Of a stretch of 64,000 nucleotides of DNA, positions 32,593 through 41,349 are shown piece by piece (the stretch's first letter is position 1; every line of letters begins with the position of its first letter). Origin of the DNA: Endobacterium cereale (GTDB lineage Bacteria; Pseudomonadota; Alphaproteobacteria; Rhizobiales; Rhizobiaceae); assembly GCF_009617585.1 (NCBI RefSeq), contig NZ_WIXI01000051.1:124001-188000 (forward strand), given 5' to 3'. The notes beneath the pieces are model-generated. The model worked only from the letters and a program-made list of their open reading frames with translations. It searched no databases and was not told the DNA's origin. Position numbers and translations under genes: made by a program.

Positions 32593-34971
32593 ATGATGAC
32601 TCATTCTGTAGAGAGCCGTTTTGTCGCCATCATATCCGGCGCCCTGCTTGCCGTTGTCGCACCGTTGTTTACGCTTTTTCTGGCGCTTTCTTCGCAACAG
32701 GCCGCTAAAAGCCTCAATGAACAGATTGAAATCCTTGTTTCGGCAAACGCTCAGGCACTCAGCAAGCCGCTTTGGGAACTCGATATAGAGAGCGTTCGCC
32801 GGATTTCCGGCACGCTGGTGGCGGAACGCGGTGTACGCGCGGTCAAGGTCACCGATACACTCGGCAAGCTCGATATCACCGACAGCAACCCGCAGATCGA
32901 TGGAAATGATCTCGAGCAGATTTCCAGACAGATTTTCTTCCAGTCAGCCGACGGTCCACGCAATGTCGGCAGGTTGACGGTGCAATATGTCAGGATCGGA
33001 TGGTTTGCCGCCCTCAATCAGATGGAGATGGCCTTTATCTCCATCTTCATCATCGCGATCCTTACCGTTTTCGGCGCGGCGATCGTCGGAAACCGCATCA
33101 TGATCATCAAGCCGCTGATGCGGCTGACCGCCGCCATCGAAGCGACCCGCCGCCTCGGCTCCCGTCACCATGTCGACTGGCGCTCCGGTGACGAGATGGG
33201 CCGGCTCGCAAAAAGCTTCAATGAAATGCAGATCCAACTCGATCGCGAAGAGCGTGAACTGAAGCGCGCCCATCAGTTGATGAAGGAAACCTATAACCTG
33301 ACACCGGCCATGCTGTTTTCGCTGGATGCCGACGACACGATCTCGGCAGTCAGCGATTACTGGCTGCTGGCAACCGGGCATCGTCGCGAGGACGTGCTGG
33401 GGCGCCCGTTCCGCACGCTTGTCGCACCCGCAGACCGTGACCGTTATACCCGGCGCAAAGGGGGCGGCATCGCGGCAGGAACAGCCAGCGATGTCACCAT
33501 CGGCTTCGTCTGTGCGGATGGTCGCATCATGGATGCGCTGATCGCCGAAACGCAACTTGTATCCGCTGCGGTTGACCTGCCGGCTTCCCTGAGCGTCATG
33601 ACCGATGTCACCGAACTGAAGCAGTCGGAATTGCGCAACCACCATCAGGCCATTTCCGATTATCTGACCGGCCTGCTCAATCGCCAGGGATTTGAAGCCG
33701 CACTCGATACCCGTATTGCCGAAGCCGATATCGCCGGCAGCGAAGTTGCCTGCCTGTTTATCGATCTCGATCGCTTCAAGGCCATCAACGACAATCTCGG
33801 GCACGCTGCAGGCGACTCTGTCCTCAGACAGTTCGTGCAGCGTCTGCGGCCACTGATCGGCGAAGGCGCTTCCGCTTCACGCCTCGGCGGCGATGAATTC
33901 GCCATCCTTGTAACCGGCAAGGCTGTCAAGGAACGCGCGGCTACCCTGTGTGACCAGGTGGTTGATCTTTTCGACCTGCCCTTCCAGGCAGAAGGACAGC
34001 ATGTGCGCCTGAGCGCCAGCATGGGGCTTGCCTTTTATCCCCTTCACGCCGACAGCGCGGCCGAACTTCTCCAGAAGTCGGATATGGCGATGTATGAGCG
34101 CAAGCGCGAAGGTAAGAACGGCGCGCAGGTCTACGATCCCGCCATTCTCGATCGTACGCGCGAACGTGCCGAGATCGAAAGCGATATCGAGGCCGCCCTT
34201 GCCTCACATTGGTTCGAAGCGCATTTCCAGCAGATCGTCGAGATCGAGACTGGCCGGATCATCGGCTTCGAGGCATTGATGCGCATGCGCCACCCACGCA
34301 AAGGCCTGCTGCCACCCGCCGCAGTCATCGGCGTTGCTGAAGAAACGGGCTCGATCGGCCAAATCGGCGAACAGATTTTCGAAGACGCGATCGCCAACCT
34401 CGCGCGCGTCTCTCGTCTGCCGGGGCTCGGCGACACCTATGTCGCAGTGAATTTCTCCCCGCTGCAGTTCGATGGGCATCTGGCGACCTATCTCGCCGGT
34501 GTCTTGAACCGGTATGACATTCGCCCATCGCGACTGGTTGTCGAAATCACGGAAGCCGTGCTCATGCACGACAATCCCGAGATACGGCGCATTCTCGACT
34601 CGATCCACCAATTGGGATGCCGCATCGCAATCGACGATTTCGGCACTGGGTATTCCTCGCTCAGCTATATGAGTCGTTTCCCGGTCGACATCGTCAAGAT
34701 CGACCAGTCCTTCATCCGTTCGCTCGACGGCAGCCGCAAGGAAGTGGCAGAAAAAAGTCGCATGCTGGTGGAAGGTATCAGCGCGATCTCCCACAAGATG
34801 AAATGTGCCGTCATCGCCGAAGGCGTGGAAACGGAGGATCAGCGTAACTTCCTCAGAGAAATTGGTGTAGACTGCGCGCAGGGCTACCTCTACGCTAAAC
34901 CGCTCGGCATAGCGGACCTGATGACAACGCTCTCACGCAGCAATGACGAACCGAAATCGATGGCGGGTTGA
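32593..34971 (+). CDS. Membrane HAMP-PAS-GGDEF-EAL protein (MbaA-like architecture)
   Basis: Inner-membrane cyclic-di-GMP enzyme of 792 residues. Order: TM1 (about 11-33), periplasmic domain (about 34-140), TM2 (about 147-170), HAMP (about 172-224), PAS (about 235-345), GGDEF (about 350-510, LGGDEF intact) and EAL (about 525-775, FEALMR). All EAL catalytic motifs are present (NFSP, EITE, IDDFGTGYSS, KIDQ, EGVE, QGYLYAKP), so it may make and break c-di-GMP. A gene for a periplasmic binding protein starts 37 bases downstream, which suggests a ligand-loaded partner acting on the periplasmic domain. The RBS is weak (GAAAG). Confidence 0.92.
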   Translation: MMTHSVESRFVAIISGALLAVVAPLFTLFLALSSQQAAKSLNEQIEILVSANAQALSKPLWELDIESVRRISGTLVAERGVRAVKVTDTLGKLDITDSNPQIDGNDLEQISRQIFFQSADGPRNVGRLTVQYVRIGWFAALNQMEMAFISIFIIAILTVFGAAIVGNRIMIIKPLMRLTAAIEATRRLGSRHHVDWRSGDEMGRLAKSFNEMQIQLDREERELKRAHQLMKETYNLTPAMLFSLDADDTISAVSDYWLLATGHRREDVLGRPFRTLVAPADRDRYTRRKGGGIAAGTASDVTIGFVCADGRIMDALIAETQLVSAAVDLPASLSVMTDVTELKQSELRNHHQAISDYLTGLLNRQGFEAALDTRIAEADIAGSEVACLFIDLDRFKAINDNLGHAAGDSVLRQFVQRLRPLIGEGASASRLGGDEFAILVTGKAVKERAATLCDQVVDLFDLPFQAEGQHVRLSASMGLAFYPLHADSAAELLQKSDMAMYERKREGKNGAQVYDPAILDRTRERAEIESDIEAALASHWFEAHFQQIVEIETGRIIGFEALMRMRHPRKGLLPPAAVIGVAEETGSIGQIGEQIFEDAIANLARVSRLPGLGDTYVAVNFSPLQFDGHLATYLAGVLNRYDIRPSRLVVEITEAVLMHDNPEIRRILDSIHQLGCRIAIDDFGTGYSSLSYMSRFPVDIVKIDQSFIRSLDGSRKEVAEKSRMLVEGISAISHKMKCAVIAEGVETEDQRNFLREIGVDCAQGYLYAKPLGIADLMTTLSRSNDEPKSMAG

Positions 34972-35008
34972 TGAAGACACTCCACAGTCTCACTGACAGG
35001 GAGAGGCG

Positions 35009-35734
35009 ATGAAGGTTTCAGCGCTGACATTCGGCCTGATCTTCGCTGCCGGGCACGCTACGGCAGATGACACTCTGCTTTTCACGACAGAATCCTATCC
35101 GCCCTTCATTTTCCAGGACAATTCAGGCCCCTTGCGCGGCATTTCTGTCGATCAGGTCAAGGGCATCATGAACGGCAGCGACATCGGCTATCGCATAGAA
35201 GTCATGCCGTGGGCGCGAGCGATCGTGCTTGCGGAAACCCAGCCGGCGACATGCGTCTTTTCAGCGGCGCAGACTCCGGAACGTCAAGCACGTTTCAGAT
35301 GGGTAATGCCGCTCGCCAAAAGCCAGAGCATTCTTGTCAAACGTCGGGGCTCCGCCGTTGGGGCAAGGACGCTGGACGAGACAAAGGCATTCACGGTCGG
35401 CACACATCGATCCGATTACACGGAAACACTGCTGCAGAAAATGAAATTCCCGAAGATCGATATCAGTTCGACATTTGACGTGACGCTGGCCAAACTGCTC
35501 AGCGATCGCATCGACCTCATGCCGATGTCACACGATGTCTATGAGCAATTGCAAAAGCGCAGCGTCGAGGTCGAAAAGGTAACGCAGTTGTCTGAGCAGC
35601 GCCTTGGCATAGCCTGCAACCGATCTGTCTCCTGGCAGATGATCAAGACGATGCAGACGAAGCTCAACCGCATGATCGCTGATGGCACCCAGGCCCGCAT
35701 ATACCGCTCCTACGGACTTGAGCCACCAAGATAG
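35009..35734 (+). CDS. Periplasmic solute-binding protein, probable partner of the GGDEF-EAL sensor
   Basis: Small family-3-type (polar amino acid-like) binding protein of 241 residues with a signal peptide cleaved near residue 19 (HATA-DD). The first lobe has TESYPPFIFQDNSGPLRGISVDQVKGIM and the hinge region QTPERQARFRWVMPLAKSQSILV. No ABC permease or ATPase genes are near, and it is in one unit with a membrane GGDEF-EAL gene 37 bases upstream. A GGGAGAGG Shine-Dalgarno precedes it. This fits a signalling rather than transport role, as for NspS with MbaA in Vibrio cholerae. The ligand is unknown. Confidence 0.85.
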   Translation: MKVSALTFGLIFAAGHATADDTLLFTTESYPPFIFQDNSGPLRGISVDQVKGIMNGSDIGYRIEVMPWARAIVLAETQPATCVFSAAQTPERQARFRWVMPLAKSQSILVKRRGSAVGARTLDETKAFTVGTHRSDYTETLLQKMKFPKIDISSTFDVTLAKLLSDRIDLMPMSHDVYEQLQKRSVEVEKVTQLSEQRLGIACNRSVSWQMIKTMQTKLNRMIADGTQARIYRSYGLEPPR

Positions 35735-35829
35735 ACCCGTGACAGGTGCCTGTATGGTGCAAGGCGGTTGACTTCTGCGCCATTTCGCGGTGGTGAAGGG
35801 CCAGACAGATCACCCAGAACGGTGCAGAC

Positions 35830-36567
35830 ATGCAGATTATCGCAGGCTTGGGAAATCCCGGGACGCAATATGCGGGCAACCGCCACAATATCGGCTTCAT
35901 GGCGCTCGACGCCATCCAGCGCCTGCCAGGATTTGCGCCCTGGTCGAAAAAGTTCAAGGCGCTGATTTCCGAAGGCGAACTCGACGGCGAAAAAGTGCTG
36001 CTGGTAAAACCGCAAACCTACATGAACCTGTCGGGAGAATCGGTTGGCGAAGCCATGCGCTTCTATAAGACCGGCCCCGGCGACATCACCGCCATATATG
36101 ACGAACTGGACCTTGCACCGGGTCGCGCCCGCATCAAGACCGGCGGCGGCCATGGTGGCCATAACGGCGTCAAATCGCTCGACGCTCATTGCGGCAAGGA
36201 ATACCGCCGCCTTCGCCTCGGCATCGGCCATCCCGGTTCCAAGGAACAGGTGCACAATCATGTGCTCGGCGATTTCGCCAAGTCCGACAAGGTCTGGCTG
36301 GAGCCGCTTCTGGATACACTCGCCGACAATGCCGGAATGCTGGTGAAACGCGAGGATTCACAGCTGATGAACAAACTGGCGCTGGCCGTCGGCGCCAAGC
36401 CGGAAGTGGAGAAGGCCGAAAAGCCCAAGGTGGAAAAACCGGCCGCGCCAAAACCCGCCGGAAAATCGCATATTCATCAGGCACGCGGAGGCCCAAAACA
36501 GAATATTCCGACAACCGGGCCTATGGCCGAGATGTTGAAAAAGATGTTCGGCAACAAGGGCGACTGA
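35830..36567 (+). CDS. pth: Peptidyl-tRNA hydrolase
   Basis: Cytoplasmic esterase that recycles peptidyl-tRNA. The Pth fold is clear: IIAGLGNPGTQYAGNRHNIGFMALD, with catalytic His19, then PQTYMNLSGESVGEA, and GGGHGGHNGVKSL. At 245 residues it is about 50 longer than E. coli Pth because of a C-terminal tail (from about 195) rich in Lys, Pro, Ala and Glu that ends in MAEMLKKMFGNKGD; such tails are common in Rhizobiaceae. It is not directly linked to rplY here. Confidence 0.96.
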   Translation: MQIIAGLGNPGTQYAGNRHNIGFMALDAIQRLPGFAPWSKKFKALISEGELDGEKVLLVKPQTYMNLSGESVGEAMRFYKTGPGDITAIYDELDLAPGRARIKTGGGHGGHNGVKSLDAHCGKEYRRLRLGIGHPGSKEQVHNHVLGDFAKSDKVWLEPLLDTLADNAGMLVKREDSQLMNKLALAVGAKPEVEKAEKPKVEKPAAPKPAGKSHIHQARGGPKQNIPTTGPMAEMLKKMFGNKGD

Positions 36568-36660
36568 CAGCTCGATCCGCATCCGTTCAAAAACGACAAG
36601 CAGTCACAATAATGGAACAAACAGGCTGCGTCGCGACTTCTGGTCGCGAAGGAGTTTGTG

Positions 36661-37590
36661 ATGTTCCGCCATTCCACCGCCCTGCCCCTGCCCGGTCTGC
36701 TGCATGACCGTCTGGATCGTGCTGCGACCGACCTTTTCGGCAACAGTGCCCTGCAAATCGATTTTTCACGGCCTGCAGGCGAGCCTGCTCTGGTTCCAGC
36801 CGCCTCGATCTCATGGATCGTCTTCAAGAACCAGGTCTCCATGTTCATCGGTGGCATCGCTGCCGTCCTGTTGGAATTTGCCGAACCGAAAGTAAGGGAC
36901 GGCGTCTGGCAGCATAGCAGCTTCCGGCAGGACGCACTGACACGCCTGCAGCGCACCGGCCTCGCCGCCATGGTGACCGTCTACGGCGCTCGCAGCCAGG
37001 CAGAGGCGATGATCGCGGGCGTCGTACGTCGTCACGGCAAGGTCGAGGGACAGACCAGCGGCGGTGAGACCTATAAGGCCAATGATCAGGACCTGCTCGA
37101 CTGGGTACAGGCTACGGCCGGTTTCGGCTTCATGGAAGCGTATCATCGCTTTGTCCGCGCCCTATCCCCGGAAGAGCGCGACGCGTTGTTTCGTGAGGCA
37201 GAACCCGCGGCAAAGCTCTATGGTGCGGTGGGTGCGCCGAGGTCGCAGCCTGAGCTGGATGCGCTGTTCGCCTCCAAGCGCGATCGGCTGGAACCCTCAC
37301 CCATCGTTGAAGAATTTCTGTCGATCATGCGCGATCTGCCGGCTCTGCCTGGACCCGCCCGCCCCTTACAGGGATTGCTGATCAAGGCGGCGGTCGACAT
37401 TCTGCCCCATTGGGTTCGCCATCGACTGGCGCTTGGACCGGAATGGTCTCTCAACCGATTGGAACGTGCCACCATCGTTCTTGCTGCCCGCAGCGCCGAC
37501 CGCCTGCTGTTGCGCTCCTCGCCACCAGTTCAGGCCTGCCGCCGGCTGAACCTGCCGGACGACTACCTCTACCGCCCGATGAAGCGCTGA
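36661..37590 (+). CDS. Oxygenase MpaB-like (DUF2236) protein
   Basis: Cytoplasmic alpha-helical protein of 309 residues resembling the DUF2236/latex-clearing-protein group. Typical regions are GGIAAVLLEFAEPKVRDGVWQHSSF (about 63-87), followed by RTGLAAMVTVYGARSQAEAMIAGVVRRHGKVEG (about 98-130), and the His-containing stretch MEAYHRFV. Members are b-type heme oxygenases or related proteins; heme binding here is not proven. AAGGAG stands 6 bases before the ATG. It lies after pth and converges on clpS. Confidence 0.82.
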   Translation: MFRHSTALPLPGLLHDRLDRAATDLFGNSALQIDFSRPAGEPALVPAASISWIVFKNQVSMFIGGIAAVLLEFAEPKVRDGVWQHSSFRQDALTRLQRTGLAAMVTVYGARSQAEAMIAGVVRRHGKVEGQTSGGETYKANDQDLLDWVQATAGFGFMEAYHRFVRALSPEERDALFREAEPAAKLYGAVGAPRSQPELDALFASKRDRLEPSPIVEEFLSIMRDLPALPGPARPLQGLLIKAAVDILPHWVRHRLALGPEWSLNRLERATIVLAARSADRLLLRSSPPVQACRRLNLPDDYLYRPMKR

Positions 37591-37597
37591 TCCCGGC

Positions 37598-37900
37598 TCA
37601 TTCTTCCGGCTCGGTAATGAACATCAGCGGAAAATCCGCCGCTTTGGCGAGATCAACCGCCTCCTGTGCCTTGGTCTCGGCGATATCTTTGGCGGCGACC
37701 ATGACGACGCTCGTGCCCATCTTGTGTGCCGTCATCATCACCCGATACCCTGCCTCCTCGCTCATGCGGAAGACTGCCTTCAGCACCATGATGACGAACT
37801 CGCGGGGTGTATAATCGTCGTTGAGCAGCATCACCTTGTAGAGCTTGGGTCGCTCCAACTTCGGCTTGGTCGTCGGCTTAAGCGTCGTGTCATTGGCCAT
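37598..37900 (-). CDS. clpS: ClpS adaptor, ClpS2 type
   Basis: N-end rule adaptor of 100 residues that hands substrates to ClpAP. It has a short disordered N-terminus, the ligand-binding LLNDDYTPREFVIMVLKAVF (residues about 37-57) and the conserved HKMGTSVVM stretch, ending in FITEPEE. Agrobacterium and relatives have two clpS genes; the one with NDDYTP and TEPEE at the end and not next to clpA corresponds to ClpS2, which has narrower N-degron preference. No clpA lies in this window. The ATG at 37900 was chosen over the upstream reading to 37939. Confidence 0.92.
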   Translation of the reverse strand: MANDTTLKPTTKPKLERPKLYKVMLLNDDYTPREFVIMVLKAVFRMSEEAGYRVMMTAHKMGTSVVMVAAKDIAETKAQEAVDLAKAADFPLMFITEPEE

Positions 37901-38174
37901 GAAAGCGTCATCCGCATTGCCCGGACATGATGTCCGCAATGGCTATCATCGTGTTTGAGTGTGTTCGCAAGCCGCACGCAAAATGGATGTGCGGCAAACC
38001 GTTCTTACGGTGTTAGGAATGCTTGATAACAATATCATGAAAATACGAAAAAGCGTCGGCCGCTGCAAGACCCGGCGGGGCCTGGATCAGCAAAATGGCC
38101 GTCGCTCTTGACCCTCACGGCGCTTTCCCCCATAGCCTGCCCTAAAGTTTATTCAAAGATACGGGTTCCCGACC

Positions 38175-39278
38175 ATGGGCTTCAAATGCGGTATCGTGGG
38201 CCTGCCGAATGTCGGCAAGTCCACCCTCTTCAACGCACTCACCAAGACGGCAGCCGCACAGGCCGCCAACTATCCCTTCTGCACGATCGAGCCGAACACC
38301 GGCGAAGTCGCCGTGCCGGATGCACGCATGCAGAAGCTGGCGGCAATCGCCGGTTCCAAGGAAATCATCCCGACGCGCATCTCCTTCGTCGATATCGCCG
38401 GCCTCGTGCGCGGTGCCTCGAAGGGTGAAGGCCTCGGCAACAAGTTTCTCGCCAACATCCGCGAAGTCGATGCCGTCGTGCACGTGCTGCGCTGCTTCGA
38501 AGACGACGACATCACCCATGTCGAAGGCAAGATCAATCCGGTCGGCGATGCCGACACGATCGAGACCGAGCTGATGCTCGCCGACCTCGAAAGCATGGAG
38601 CGCCGCGTCGAGCAGACCCGCAAGCGCGCCAAGACCAACGACAAGGAATCGGTTGCCCAGCTTCCGGTCATGGAAGCGGTCATCGCGCTCCTGCAGGACG
38701 GCAAGCCCGCCCGCCTTCTTCTGAAGAAGCTTGCTGCGGATGAGATCGAGATCCTCAAGGGTCTCAACCTCCTGACCTCGCATCCGGTTCTTTACGTCTG
38801 CAACGTCGCCGAAGGCGATGCCGTCGACGGCAACGACCACACCAAGGCCGTCGCCGAAATGGCCAAGGAACAGGGTGCGGAATGCGTCATCATCTCGGCC
38901 GCAATCGAGTCGGAAGTCGCGCAGTTGCCGGATGAGGAAGCCAAGGAATTCCTCGGCGCTCTCGGCCTTGAGGAGGCAGGTCTCGACCGCCTGATCCGCG
39001 CCGGTTACAACCTGCTCGATCTCATTACCTATTTCACGGTTGGGCCAAAAGAATGCCGTGCCTGGACGATCGTCCGCGGCACCAAGGCACCGCAGGCTGC
39101 GGGCGTCATCCATACCGATTTCGAACGCGGCTTCATCCGCGCCTTCACAATCGGCTATGACGACTACATTGCCTACAAGGGCGAAGTCGGCGCCAAGGAA
39201 GCCGGCAAGGGCCGCGACGAAGGCAAGGAATATGTCGTCAACGACGGCGACGTGATCCACTTCCGCTTCAACACGTAA
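38175..39278 (+). CDS. ychF: Redox/ribosome-associated GTPase (ATPase) YchF
   Basis: Obg-family P-loop protein of 367 residues that prefers ATP. G1 is GLPNVGKST (9-17), G3 is DIAGLVRGASKGEGLGNKFL, the G4 motif is the non-canonical CNVAEGDA in place of NKxD, and a C-terminal TGS domain (about 280-365) is present. YchF/OLA1 binds ribosomes and is linked to oxidative stress through catalase inhibition. Two MaoC-family genes follow in the same direction after 16 bases. Confidence 0.96.
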   Translation: MGFKCGIVGLPNVGKSTLFNALTKTAAAQAANYPFCTIEPNTGEVAVPDARMQKLAAIAGSKEIIPTRISFVDIAGLVRGASKGEGLGNKFLANIREVDAVVHVLRCFEDDDITHVEGKINPVGDADTIETELMLADLESMERRVEQTRKRAKTNDKESVAQLPVMEAVIALLQDGKPARLLLKKLAADEIEILKGLNLLTSHPVLYVCNVAEGDAVDGNDHTKAVAEMAKEQGAECVIISAAIESEVAQLPDEEAKEFLGALGLEEAGLDRLIRAGYNLLDLITYFTVGPKECRAWTIVRGTKAPQAAGVIHTDFERGFIRAFTIGYDDYIAYKGEVGAKEAGKGRDEGKEYVVNDGDVIHFRFNT

Positions 39279-39294
39279 GATAGAAGCACCGGCC

Positions 39295-39777
39295 ATGGGC
39301 GCGATCGAGTTTCATTTCGAGGATTTTGAAACGGGACGCGTTTTCGCCCTGGCCAGCGCCGAAGTTACGGCGCAGGCGATCATCGCCTTCGCTTCCGAAT
39401 TCGATCCGCAGCCGATGCACCTCGATGAAGAGGCAGGCAAGGCCAGCATTCTCGGTGGTCTTTCGGCCTCCGGCTGGCACACGGCAAGCCTGTTCATGCG
39501 CATGATGTATGACGGCTGGCTGTCGCGCTCCTCGTCGGAAGGTTCGCCCGGCATCGAATACATGGAATGGAAAAAACCGGTTCTGGCTGGCGACGTTCTG
39601 TCCGGCCGCTCCACCGTGATCGACGCCCGTCCCCTGCGCTCCAAGCCGAATATCGGCCTTGTCAAATTCCTGCACGAGGTAGAAAACCAGCGCGGCGAGA
39701 TCGTTATGCGCGGCGAAAACCCGATCATGATGCGCCTACGTGCTCCTGCCGAAGCATCGACCGAGGTGCAGCCATGA
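39295..39777 (+). CDS. MaoC-family (R)-specific enoyl-CoA hydratase-like protein, first
   Basis: Hot-dog-fold protein of 160 residues. The hydratase-2 active-site motif is visible as FASEFDPQPMHLDEEAGKASILGGLSASGWHT, with catalytic Asp and His. It is predicted to hydrate 2-enoyl-CoA or a related acyl thioester. It overlaps the next gene, a paralogue, by 4 bases (ATGA). Such pairs in Rhizobiales may form a heterodimer; that is inference. It lies 16 bases after ychF. Confidence 0.9.
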   Translation: MGAIEFHFEDFETGRVFALASAEVTAQAIIAFASEFDPQPMHLDEEAGKASILGGLSASGWHTASLFMRMMYDGWLSRSSSEGSPGIEYMEWKKPVLAGDVLSGRSTVIDARPLRSKPNIGLVKFLHEVENQRGEIVMRGENPIMMRLRAPAEASTEVQP

Positions 39778-40241
39778 GACTGGTCGAGCTTTCCCCACCC
39801 GGCGAGAAGGTGGTGACCGGCACGATGCTGTTCACACCGGAAGACATTATCCGCTTCGCCAAACAATTCGATCCGCAGCCCTTTCACGTCGATGCGGAAG
39901 CAGCAAGGAATTATGTCTTCGGCGGTCTCTGCGCCTCCGGCTGGCACACCTGCGCCGGCTGGATGAAGATGTTTCTGGCTTATTGGGCTGAAGAAAGCGC
40001 ACGCCTGATCGCCGAAGGCCATGTGCCGCCAAAACTCGGCCCCTCGCCCGGCTTCCAGAAACTGCAATGGCTACGCCCGGTCTATGCCGGCGACAGGATC
40101 ACCTATTCGGTGACGATGGTGGACAGCCGCCCGCTCGCCACCCGACCCGGCACTTATATCAACCGCACCATCAACGAAGGCGTCAATCAGGATGGCCAGC
40201 CAGTGATGCGTTATGAAGGCAGCGTGCTGGAATTCAAATAG
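39774..40241 (+). CDS. MaoC-family (R)-specific enoyl-CoA hydratase-like protein, second
   Basis: Hot-dog-fold paralogue of 155 residues. The motif FAKQFDPQPFHVDAEAARNYVFGGLCASGWHT keeps the catalytic Asp and His. It begins within the stop of the first MaoC gene (ATGA overlap), so the two products are made in matched amounts. Similarity between the two suggests an old tandem duplication. Substrate unknown; the ychF neighbour gives no clue. Confidence 0.9.
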   Translation: MRLVELSPPGEKVVTGTMLFTPEDIIRFAKQFDPQPFHVDAEAARNYVFGGLCASGWHTCAGWMKMFLAYWAEESARLIAEGHVPPKLGPSPGFQKLQWLRPVYAGDRITYSVTMVDSRPLATRPGTYINRTINEGVNQDGQPVMRYEGSVLEFK

Positions 40242-40252
40242 GCGAAATCGGT

Positions 40253-40867
40253 TCAGCGAGACGCAGCAACCGCGATGCCCGCCCCGACCATCGCCACGCC
40301 CGAAGCCCGGTTGACCCGCCGCATGACGACGGGACTACGCAGCATTTTACGCGCCCGGCTGGCAGCCATCACATGAGCACCGATCACCACCACCTCGACC
40401 AGCAGAATGGTCAGCGCCAATAAACCGCCCTGTATCAAGGTCAATTGCGGGCCAACCACATGCGGCAACAGTGCCATATAGAACAGCGGCATCTTAGGAT
40501 TGCCGAGGTTGAGCACGATGCCGGTCGCAAAGGTTTTAAAGAGATCGTGCCGATCGGTTGACGGCAGGGATTCCGGCAAGACCGCATCGGCGCACCACAT
40601 GCGAATCCCCATCCAGATCAGATAGGCAGCACCGGCATACCGCAGCACGGTCATCAGTCCACCCATCTCCGCCGCGATGACGGAAAGTCCCATAACTGCA
40701 AAAGCCAGGCAAACAAGAATGCCGGCCACCATTCCCGCAGCATAGGCGATACCTCCAGCGGCGCCATGCGACAAGGTTCGCGCGACGATCGTCATGTTGT
40801 CAGGGCCGGGACTTGCGGCAAACACAAAGAATGCGAAGGCAAAGGCCACAATCGTCGTACCGTCCAT
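40253..40867 (-). CDS. LysE/RhtB-family amino-acid exporter
   Basis: Inner-membrane exporter of 204 residues with six hydrophobic segments. The family signature SPGPDN (about residues 20-25) follows the first membrane helix, and a second conserved region, GNPKMPLFYMALLP, is in the middle. The ATG at 40867 is preceded by GGGGAGATTTC, and the reading to 41005 is rejected. A broken second copy of its 5' end lies at 42474-42546, 1.6 kb upstream, with an unrelated gene pair between them. Confidence 0.9.
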   Translation of the reverse strand: MDGTTIVAFAFAFFVFAASPGPDNMTIVARTLSHGAAGGIAYAAGMVAGILVCLAFAVMGLSVIAAEMGGLMTVLRYAGAAYLIWMGIRMWCADAVLPESLPSTDRHDLFKTFATGIVLNLGNPKMPLFYMALLPHVVGPQLTLIQGGLLALTILLVEVVVIGAHVMAASRARKMLRSPVVMRRVNRASGVAMVGAGIAVAASR

Positions 40868-41004
40868 GAAATCTCCCCTTATGAATTTTGCCCATACCGG
40901 CCCGAGCACGAAGGATAGCTGACGGCACAGGCCGCACAATCTTGGAAAACAGCGGGTGACGGCGGCTGCGCCGATCACCTTGGCCTGCGCCGCCGCCGAG
41001 ACCA

Positions 41005-41349
41005 TTAGTGGTCTTGCAGAACTCGATCCTGAAACTGCCTGTCTATGGTCACCGCACGCCGTGGTTCAGACACGCCGCTGCGTGGCTCATCCCCCAACAC
41101 CGGCGTCTCCAGCAATGGCACGGCCTCGTCATTGACAATGCCGCTCTGCCGGGGTGCTGGCATCAGCACAATACCGCCGACGGTGCCGTCCGGTAATACC
41201 GGGGGCCCCGGCGTCGTCTGGCTGAGCAAGCATGGCAAGGAGTTGGGATCTTCGTCGCAAGGATGCTTTTGCGGCGATGGAAGGGTCGCCTGCGCCATCG
41301 CGCCGAATGCCCCGCTCAGCAGAAAGGCGGCCGTCAGGCAATATCTCAT
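41005..41349 (-). CDS. Small exported protein of unknown function
   Basis: Protein of 114 residues with a clear signal peptide (MRYCLTAAFLLSGAFGAMAQ, cleavage near 20). The mature part contains two cysteines (HPCDEDPNSLPC), could form one disulfide, and is rich in Pro and Gly; no known domain is recognised. Its start overlaps the stop of the upstream membrane protein gene by 4 bases (ATGA), so the two are translationally coupled and probably work together. Confidence 0.75.
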   Translation of the reverse strand: MRYCLTAAFLLSGAFGAMAQATLPSPQKHPCDEDPNSLPCLLSQTTPGPPVLPDGTVGGIVLMPAPRQSGIVNDEAVPLLETPVLGDEPRSGVSEPRRAVTIDRQFQDRVLQDH

